DNA of 64,000 nt from Siphonodentalium dalli (taxonomy: Eukaryota; Mollusca; Scaphopoda; Gadilida; Siphonodentaliidae), in assembly GCA_032622095.1 (NCBI GenBank), contig CP136061.1, positions 219,324,373 to 219,388,372 of the forward strand, given 5' to 3'. Position numbers and translations under genes: made by a program. This document shows, piece by piece, positions 62,801-64,000 of the stretch. The notes under the pieces were generated by a model, which was not told the DNA's origin, searched no databases, and was given only the letters and a program-made list of their open reading frames with translations. How positions within the stretch are numbered: the stretch's first letter is position 1; each line of letters opens with the position of its first letter.

Positions 62801-63448
62801 TGAATTGCCGGATTTAGTGTACAGTCCCCCTTTAACACTCCCATTCACTAGATATTGATAGTTTTATATATCAACTTTGTTTAGTTTGTATAATATAATA
62901 TCTTCAGTATACAGTACCGGTAAGTGCAAGCAACTTTTCTACACCCATGACATGGTCTGTGTACATAAAATGTGTACATAAAATGAGGCTAAAAATAAGC
63001 TATACATAAACAATATTTTCGCCAATATCCATCAACTTTTCCAAATACAAGCGCAGATACAAAACATAATTTAACCCATGTCACTCAACCAATCAAAAGT
63101 GAGCAACTGACCCTGTTTCATTACAGAGCCTACTGGTATTTATTTGTAGAGCGATACATTAAGTGATGTTAATCAATTATTGACTTTATATTAACTTTTT
63201 TGATGTTATCAATTAGGACATGTTTGTTTCCCCTTCTAGTGGGATGAACGGATGAAATTTTACCAAGTATGTTTTATGTTTTATTTAAAATCTTGTTGTT
63301 CTTAGTAGCTAATATTTGGCATATAGTATTTATTTTTTCTGCTAATCAGGTCAACTTCTCATTTTACTTCTCATTTCAGGAAGAAAAACAGAAGAGGTTA
63401 GGACCAGGTGGCCTTGATCCAGTCGATGTTTTTGAATCATTGCCACAG
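17836..63448 (+). CDS. cdc37: Hsp90 co-chaperone Cdc37, ten coding exons, 3' end outside the window
   Basis: Cdc37 recruits client protein kinases to Hsp90 in the cytosol. The joined exons are 17836-17874, 29086-29219, 32078-32129, 35016-35123, 44071-44121, 44972-45037, 50788-50946, 59539-59651, 61334-61454 and 63380-63448: 912 nt, 304 codons with no stop and GT-AG introns throughout. The protein follows human CDC37 (378 aa) almost residue for residue. It has an N-terminal kinase-binding region with the CK2 phosphosite context [11 protein letters not shown], a charged coiled-coil region (about 40-110), MTPWN at 112, the Hsp90-binding middle domain (about 150 onwards, [11 protein letters not shown]) and RLGPGGLDP near the end. 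About 75 C-terminal residues should lie downstream. The N-terminus distinguishes it from CDC37L1. The gene is very long because of transposon-filled introns. Confidence 0.93.
18484..18557 (-). repeat. tRNA-derived SINE head (pseudo-tRNA)
   Basis: The minus strand begins GGAGCGGATAGCTCAGTTGG, a typical tRNA 5' half with an RNA polymerase III box A. About 45 bases on, GGTCGAGGGTCC resembles a box B with one extra base. The acceptor stem does not pair with the 3' side, so it is not a functional tRNA. The minus-strand text continuing towards about 18080 may be the SINE body. Located in cdc37 intron 1. Confidence 0.4.
18565..21989. mobile_element. 3.4-kb non-autonomous element with long terminal inverted repeats
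   Basis: The left end CAGGTTGGGCAATTCCCAGA and the right end, reverse-complemented, CAGGTCGGGCAATTCCCAGA agree. The match continues through 'tatagctacaatagcc' for about 55 bp. Both ends are flanked by gtaat (18560-18564 and 21990-21994). Subterminal GC-rich arms rich in 'ttcggcc' occur inverted at about 18690-18795 and 19463-19550. A hairpin (about 21112-21253) and a palindrome (about 20428-20640) lie inside. No transposase domain is recognisable in any frame. Confidence 0.6.
21112..21253. repeat. Hairpin (imperfect palindrome)
   Basis: The arms begin 'tctcacatgag' and end '(c)gagtgtgaga'. They share 'ctattttatacg' with 'cgtataaaatag' and 'atttatcaac' with 'gttgataaat', giving about 65-nt arms with a short loop. 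It lies within the 3.4-kb element. Confidence 0.6.
21995..24896. other. Intron 1 of cdc37, no strong feature
   Basis: About 22320-22490 repeats the text 'gcgaaactctgt' three times with flanking similarity. Otherwise I see no coding signal or element ends. The ORFs at 22055-22396 and 22185-22511 oppose each other and lack motifs. Confidence 0.4.
24897..25655. mobile_element. hAT-like MITE with 8-bp target-site duplication
   Basis: 759 bp with termini CAGTGTTCAC...GTGAACACTG, flanked by tttatcaa (24889-24896) and tttatcga (25656-25663), an 8-bp duplication with one mismatch. The CAG start and 8-bp duplication fit hAT. Subterminal 'gtggctcaa' motifs recur on both sides (for example near 24953 and 25559-25627). 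Non-coding. Confidence 0.72.
26500..27590. repeat. Tandem monomers of the 'gccatcttggattttac' repeat, array 1
   Basis: About six diverged monomers of roughly 165 bp share 'catggc', 'gccatctt(g)gattttactc', 'catgactaaatcctt' and 'atcatcaccaaa(c/t)ttcatatgg'. The array ends in 'caagttgagct'. Arrays 2 (about 33030-33950) and 3 (about 51280-51890) belong to the same family. Non-coding; the ORFs across it are fortuitous. Confidence 0.7.
27831..28354. repeat. Long inverted repeat, arms about 200 bp (intron 1)
   Basis: The left arm (about 27831-28034) and right arm (about 28156-28354) are reverse complements with few mismatches, including 'tctctactatggct' and 'gggaactttttgaagttttg'. The loop is about 120 bp. 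No target-site duplication could be fixed. The transcript of intron 1 could fold here into a long double-stranded RNA. Confidence 0.75.
28743..28912. mobile_element. Palindromic Tc1/mariner-like MITE, copy 1 (shortened)
   Basis: Starts CAGTAATGCCCTAAATAAT after TA and ends in the reverse complement; the last bases of the right end are mutated. It is palindromic over nearly its whole length. It lacks the inner stem (cattcatcggaaagct) present in the three other copies. Intron 1. Confidence 0.75.
29086..29219 (+). CDS. cdc37: cdc37 exon 2 (residues 14-57)
   Basis: Follows the acceptor tttttgcag. Encodes [11 protein letters not shown], the CK2-type acidic serine site needed for kinase-client function in other species, then [16 protein letters not shown], the most conserved Cdc37 signature. 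Ends in phase 2 (codon 58 is split) at the donor gtgagg. In-frame stops follow immediately after the donor. Confidence 0.93.
29526..29917. mobile_element. piggyBac-like MITE, copy B (cdc37 intron 2)
   Basis: Same family as 1436-1792. Left flank is TTAA; the right flank is TTAC, consistent with one mutation after insertion. The termini CCCTTTACCCAACA are conserved and both internal hairpins are present. The centre is a little longer than in copy A. Confidence 0.82.
30301..31345. repeat. Three diverged copies of a 'cagataataagtt' repeat
   Basis: Segments at about 30303-30490, 30660-30775 and 31245-31345 share 'gttgaacttattatctgaa' and an ending 'tttagtn(n)agaaagggttaa'. Two of them also carry the inverse 'cagataataagtt', giving a small hairpin. 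They probably represent an old short transposon family around the copy-2 palindrome. Confidence 0.5.
30848..31060. mobile_element. Palindromic Tc1/mariner-like MITE, copy 2
   Basis: 213 bp, CAGTAATGCC...ACTG, flanked by TA on both sides. Arms of about 100 bp are nearly identical around a very short loop in 'agctctcactgagagct'. The TA duplication and CAGT ends fit Tc1/mariner. Intron 2. Confidence 0.82.
32078..32129 (+). CDS. cdc37: cdc37 exon 3 (residues 58-75)
   Basis: 52 nt between the acceptor tattcag and the consensus donor gtaagt. The split codon joins to ATG, giving [12 protein letters not shown], part of the long helical coiled coil. The phase is compatible on both sides. Assignment rests on phase, splice sites and helical composition, since this segment is poorly conserved in sequence. 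Confidence 0.8.
32410..32622. mobile_element. Palindromic Tc1/mariner-like MITE, copy 3
   Basis: 213 bp flanked by TA. The two arms agree perfectly by eye over about 100 bp, including variants not found in the other copies (taagtaatcgacttc; ttttcatgattt). Intron 3, about 290 bp after exon 3. Confidence 0.85.
33030..33950. repeat. 'gccatcttggattttac' repeat, array 2 (intron 3)
   Basis: Four to five monomers of the same unit as array 1. The array is preceded by 'tagctcaa(c)ttta' text and ends in 'ccaagttgagcttcattgtc'. The start/end pair agctcaa/ttgagct suggests that the array is the interior of a mobile unit. Confidence 0.65.
34052..34266. mobile_element. Diverged relative of the double-hairpin TTAA MITE
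   Basis: Two hairpins with the same stem text (CCAATGCATTCTCT...) as the piggyBac-like MITE but different loops (gtctcccatagggagtct and ggctccctgtgggagact). It ends in 'atggaaagggttaa'. No matching left terminus is visible, so it is probably truncated. A further fragment with the same right end ('catgaaagggttaa') lies at about 34848-34924. Confidence 0.55.
34397..34780. mobile_element. GTGTCTGAC-type double-hairpin MITE, copy 1 (intron 3)
   Basis: The ends are GTGTCTGTTATTTGCAGAA and its inverse, each followed by 'tgaggt(c/t)(c/t)ccagag' and a hairpin closing at 'gctagcctgc'. The interior shares 'tctatatcccctaatttgc' with copy 2. Non-coding. Confidence 0.65.
35016..35123 (+). CDS. cdc37: cdc37 exon 4 (residues 76-111)
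   Basis: 108 nt after the acceptor atgcag and before the donor gtatgt. Encodes a Lys/Glu-rich coiled coil ([14 protein letters not shown]...ELEKKER) that ends exactly before the conserved MxPWN of exon 5. Phase 0 at both ends. Intron 4, which follows, contains the full-length non-LTR element. Confidence 0.88.
35715..37511 (+). pseudogene. Retrotransposon ORF1: zinc knuckles plus SGNH-esterase-like domain, one internal TGA
   Basis: Starts at ATG 35715. An in-frame TGA at 35910-35912 (codon 66) interrupts an otherwise open frame to the TGA at 37509-37511. An RNA-binding-like N-terminal part is followed by zinc knuckles [14 protein letters not shown] and [14 protein letters not shown], preceded by a CRHC pair. 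A Ser/Asp/Asn-rich linker leads to a C-terminal domain of about 200 residues with GASNCRG, VHLGTCD and [10 protein letters not shown], the order of blocks I, III and V of SGNH hydrolases. ORF1-encoded esterases are known in CR1/L2-type elements. Block III has TCD where TND is usual, and block V has Ser three residues before His where Asp is expected, so catalysis is doubtful. Confidence 0.8.
37512..42035 (+). pseudogene. Retrotransposon ORF2: endonuclease and reverse transcriptase, one internal TGA
   Basis: Open from just after the ORF1 TGA; the first ATG is 37593. About 300 residues rich in Asn, Asp, Val and Tyr precede the APE endonuclease ([11 protein letters not shown] near codon 335; [23 protein letters not shown]). 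The reverse transcriptase follows ([35 protein letters not shown]) with catalytic YADD at 40827-40838. TGA at 41148-41150 interrupts the frame, and a C-terminal domain with [18 protein letters not shown] (a CCHC-like finger) runs to TAA 42033-42035. The endonuclease has GNFN instead of GDFN, which replaces a catalytic Asp. Confidence 0.85.
42291..42316 (+). repeat. (ATTC)n tail of the non-LTR element
   Basis: About six ATTC units directly after the AATAAA. This replaces a poly(A) tail, as in several non-LTR clades that end in microsatellites. Confidence 0.75.
42317..44070. other. Remainder of intron 4
   Basis: About 42340-42620 resembles 46365-46460 and 56110-56300 (text around 'cccattt(t)ctcaggcc' and 'caaaatacag(g/a)tcaagttc'), so it is a dispersed repeat fragment. 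The rest shows no feature. Confidence 0.4.
44071..44121 (+). CDS. cdc37: cdc37 exon 5 (residues 112-128)
   Basis: 51 nt after the acceptor ctttcag, donor gtgagt. Encodes [17 protein letters not shown], the counterpart of human MPWNVDTLSKDGFSKS at the end of the coiled coil. Phase 0. Confidence 0.92.
44972..45037 (+). CDS. cdc37: cdc37 exon 6 (residues 129-150)
   Basis: 66 nt after the acceptor cattcag, donor gtaact. Encodes [20 protein letters not shown]..., aligned to the acidic linker of human CDC37 before the middle domain. Phase 0. Intron 5 (850 bp) is the shortest and intron 6 is 5,750 bp. Confidence 0.87.
45038..46260. other. First part of intron 6, no strong feature
   Basis: About 45376-45465 repeats 'agctttattaggt' twice. 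No element ends, RNA gene or coding signal seen. The rest is AT-rich. Confidence 0.35.
46270..47060. repeat. Dispersed repeat, copy 1
   Basis: Shares ordered blocks with 60050-60990: 'gttaagttttgaaaa(t/c)ggcaatca', 'acattgtcatt', 'cttaaatctattgt'-type text and 'ctgctgattag(t/c)actgaatgatga'. No TIR or coding domain could be read, so it may be a decayed retroelement or a large MITE. Confidence 0.5.
48092..48304. mobile_element. Palindromic Tc1/mariner-like MITE, copy 4
   Basis: 213 bp flanked by TA. It carries private variants on both arms (taattaatcgacctc; aaccaaagc), with only about two mismatches between arms. Intron 6. Confidence 0.85.
48700..49095. mobile_element. TTAA-flanked MITE, AGGGAC family, inverted diverged copy
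   Basis: The reverse complement shares several blocks with 5497-5998: 'accaccaagaagaacatg', 'caacaaacatcactaat' and the AGGGACCCA terminus. The right end is followed by TTAA (49096-49099). The left end is not clear. Confidence 0.5.
49616..50551. repeat. Long inverted repeat, arms about 280 bp (intron 6)
   Basis: The left arm 49616-49900 (from 'gcattaaggactttgctaac') pairs with the right arm 50276-50551 (ending 'gttagcaaagtccttaat') with moderate mismatch. The loop is 375 bp. 'caagttcgattttggtca' occurs in direct orientation outside both arms (49578 and 50662), so the structure is composite. Non-coding. Confidence 0.7.
50788..50946 (+). CDS. cdc37: cdc37 exon 7 (residues 151-203, start of Hsp90-binding domain)
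   Basis: 159 nt after the acceptor ttctgcag, donor gtatat. Encodes [15 protein letters not shown] and [17 protein letters not shown], clearly the Cdc37 middle domain. Compared with human (GMLRRWDDSQ), the stretch after GM is FQKY: three or four substitutions in the region that contacts the Hsp90 lid. Phase 0. Confidence 0.95.
51060..51195. repeat. Unexpanded relative of the minisatellite region (intron 7)
   Basis: Resembles 58262-58370: both have 'tttttctgctgag', 'gaattatt...tgatgatgtt/tgattatgtt', '(g/t)tgcaggtga(a/t)taa' and a 'gatgattcaatccctgatttt' or 'gatttaatcc' type ending. Here the 23-bp unit is not amplified. Confidence 0.45.
51280..51890. repeat. 'gccatcttggattttac' repeat, array 3 (intron 7)
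   Basis: About three monomers. The array starts after 'tctagctcaaatttacaaag' and ends with 'ccaagttgagctacattgtc', the same borders as array 2. Confidence 0.65.
52289..54552. repeat. 'tttagctcacctgag' repeat region
   Basis: Begins TTTTAGCTCACCTGAG and ends CAGGTGAGCGACC, a plausible inverted terminal pair. Two internal blocks (52310-52640 and 53550-53960) repeat 'ccagggccataact', 'gattt(a)gcttat(a/g)tttggtatg' and 'gttcaaatgaggtca'-like text. The MITE at 53011-53420 is inserted between them. This repeat text is familiar from molluscan genomes. Confidence 0.5.
53011..53420. mobile_element. GTGTCTGAC-type double-hairpin MITE, copy 2 (intron 7)
   Basis: 410 bp with inverted ends GTGTCTGACATTTGCAGAAT; TA lies directly to the right and two bases off on the left. 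Each end folds into a hairpin around 'gtgaatttagtgatgctagc'-type text, with a unique centre between. Confidence 0.7.
54553..56869. other. Middle of intron 7, no strong feature
   Basis: It includes repeat fragments at about 56105-56300. The ORF 56236-56610 begins in that repeat and shows no conserved motif. I see nothing else. Confidence 0.35.
56874..57266. mobile_element. piggyBac-like MITE, copy C (cdc37 intron 7)
   Basis: Same family, flanked by TTAA at 56870-56873 and 57267-57270, with CCCTTTACCCAACA termini and both internal hairpins. Its interior is closer to copy B than to copy A, for example in the extra stretch of the central A/T-rich spacer. Confidence 0.85.
57847..58089 (+). pseudogene. 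Possible BED-type zinc-finger relic
   Basis: An 80-residue frame contains [20 protein letters not shown] followed by AHLKRSHH. The '[15 protein letters not shown]' half is typical of BED fingers (spaced histidines after a TxNLxxHL motif), which are common in hAT transposases and ZBED proteins. Only one of the two usual N-terminal cysteines is present, and the frame ends soon after. Probably a remnant of a transposon in intron 7. Confidence 0.35.
58360..59492. repeat. 23-bp minisatellite, about 49 copies, before cdc37 exon 8
   Basis: Head-to-tail units of ctgctgattgggtccctg plus tattt, 23 bp, over about 1.13 kb. Most units differ by zero to two substitutions; a few variants recur (gattgagtcc, tgtatatctg, attcctgtat). 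The array stops about 47 bp before exon 8, and the intervening text (gataatttaatccccgtattg) still resembles the unit. It is not a CRISPR array: there are no spacers. Confidence 0.95.
59539..59651 (+). CDS. cdc37: cdc37 exon 8 (residues 204-240)
   Basis: 113 nt after the acceptor tattgcag, donor gtatag. Encodes [20 protein letters not shown] and [10 protein letters not shown], the middle-domain helix that carries the Hsp90 contact. At the junction with exon 7 it is one residue shorter than human (EEKNLM against EEKCALM). Ends in phase 2. The 23-bp minisatellite ends only about 40 bp before the acceptor. Confidence 0.93.
60050..60990. repeat. Dispersed repeat, copy 2 (intron 8)
   Basis: Partner of 46270-47060 in the same orientation. 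The opening ('gatgaaatttggtatg', 'ggtcaagttcaaatttgg') also matches fragments at about 56105-56300 and 51915-51945. Confidence 0.5.
61334..61454 (+). CDS. cdc37: cdc37 exon 9 (residues 241-281)
   Basis: 121 nt after the acceptor ttttacag, donor gtgagt. Encodes [20 protein letters not shown] and [20 protein letters not shown], the conserved end of the middle domain. The split first codon restores Arg241. Confidence 0.94.
61574..62831. mobile_element. Outer TTAA-flanked foldback element (intron 9)
   Basis: Flanked by TTAA at 61570-61573 and 62832-62835. Arms of about 120 bp are inverted repeats containing 'gggaccatctcctatt', 'gaatatatgca' and 'tttgagccatggatga'. The ends AGAGGTAC/GTAC...CCCCT are imperfect. 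It is interrupted by the element at 61771-62646. Confidence 0.65.
61771..62646. mobile_element. Inner TTAA-flanked element with CTACGAG palindromes
   Basis: 876 bp with perfect ends CACGTTCACTGCC...GGCAGTGAACGTG, flanked by TTAA at 61767-61770 and 62647-62650. The interior carries at least six copies of 16-18-bp palindromes (TACGAGTTAACTCGTA; CTACGAGATAACTCGTAG). Two blocks, 'cggcacctgggatgaaac' and 'tggcaccagggatgaaac', are arranged between palindromes as larger hairpins. piggyBac-like by target site. No transposase frame. Confidence 0.75.
62836..63379. other. End of intron 9, no feature
   Basis: AT-rich intron sequence with the usual polypyrimidine tract before exon 10; nothing else recognised. 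Confidence 0.4.
63380..63448 (+). CDS. cdc37: cdc37 exon 10 (residues 282-304)
   Basis: 69 nt after the acceptor tttcag, donor gtatgt. Encodes [20 protein letters not shown], the highly conserved RLGPGGLDP block at the start of the C-terminal domain. Phase 0. The remaining C-terminal exon or exons are not visible before 64000. Confidence 0.94.
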
Positions 63449-63922
63449 GTATGTTATTTGTATTCTTGAGTCTTGAGTCACGCACCGCAGAAGCATAAAA
63501 TCCTTATTTATCATATATCGTTAACTGAATATATTCAGGATCTGCATTGTCGTAAATTTTTATATACTTCAAATTGCTGGATGCTGTGGCCTGCCGTAGA
63601 CTTATTTCAATATATTATGTCAGTAAACCAGTTTAAATTTGGTCAAAGGTCTCGTCATTTCAATGATATTTGTATTATTTCTCAAATTAAATAGGAAAAA
63701 ATGCAGGAAAGGAATACAGTGGATACGTAATAACGGGGCGGCACAATATCATCATGACATCGGCGACGAGATATCTCTTTGCAGGTGCCCAGAGAGTTAC
63801 ATTTTATACTCTACATCTACATACAATATCCATTTGCTCATCAGGAGGAACAGTGTTTCTTTTGTGATCTTTCCTCCACCTACAAAACTGTTCTCATCAA
63901 GCCTTGAAATAGTGTGCCTGTC
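63449..63922. other. Start of intron 10, no feature
   Basis: No further cdc37 exon is visible here: I found no text matching the expected continuation (a helical domain after ESLP). The ORFs at 63473-63694 and 63639-63935 lack motifs. Confidence 0.4.
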
Positions 63923-64000
63923 ATTTGCAGAATGAGGTCCCCAGAGGGTGAATTTAGTGATGCTAGCCCGCTATGCGGGGTAGCATCACTAAATTCACCC
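63923..64000. mobile_element. GTGTCTGAC-type MITE, copy 3 (cut by window edge)
   Basis: Begins 'gtcatttgcagaatgagg' and runs into the first hairpin (gtgatgctagcccgc and its inverse), identical in layout to the left end of 53011-53420. The right part lies outside the window. Confidence 0.65.

Overview
The window is animal nuclear DNA. It is AT-rich and intron-rich, with a eukaryote-specific gene (the Hsp90 co-chaperone Cdc37) split into many small exons, APE-type non-LTR retrotransposons, and a dense load of small inverted-repeat (MITE-like) transposons. Several intronic repeat texts (units with 'gaccctgacctgaccttgacc', 'gccatcttggattttac', and 'tttagctcacctgag') are of a kind I associate with molluscs and other lophotrochozoans. 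A marine mollusc or close lophotrochozoan is my best guess, as inference only.

Layout. (1) 1-8.8 kb: two tandem, intronless, minus-strand genes for a secreted-then-membrane leucine-rich-repeat protein, reminiscent of trophoblast glycoprotein. The first runs off the left edge; the second is complete (6893-8077). Their duplication unit includes the upstream DNA, and a TTAA-flanked MITE interrupts the upstream DNA of copy 1 only. Tandem repeats and MITEs lie between them. (2) 8.8-11.4 kb: a composite inverted/direct repeat with a hAT-like MITE inside one arm. (3) 11.5-15 kb: a decayed non-LTR retrotransposon (endonuclease plus reverse transcriptase, several frameshifts). (4) 15.4-17.2 kb: a 1.75-kb TA-flanked element containing a second element with seven subterminal repeats at each end. 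(5) 17.8-63.4 kb and beyond: cdc37 on the plus strand. Ten coding exons (304 codons) are spread over 45.6 kb, with the last exon or exons beyond the right edge. A perfect three-unit heat-shock element lies 40 bp upstream of the ATG.

The cdc37 introns hold most of the unusual material. These are: a 3.4-kb element with long terminal inverted repeats; a hAT-like MITE; four near-perfect palindromic Tc1/mariner-like MITEs; further copies of the TTAA MITE; a nearly intact 6.8-kb non-LTR retrotransposon in intron 4, whose two ORFs lie in one frame broken only by three TGA codons; a roughly 49-copy 23-bp minisatellite running up to the 3' splice site of intron 7; and a TTAA element nested in another TTAA-flanked element in intron 9.

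The only host genes I can support are the two LRR genes and cdc37. Nothing suggests that they act together. I could run no searches, so family names rest on motifs I could read, and element boundaries rest on visible terminal repeats and target-site duplications.
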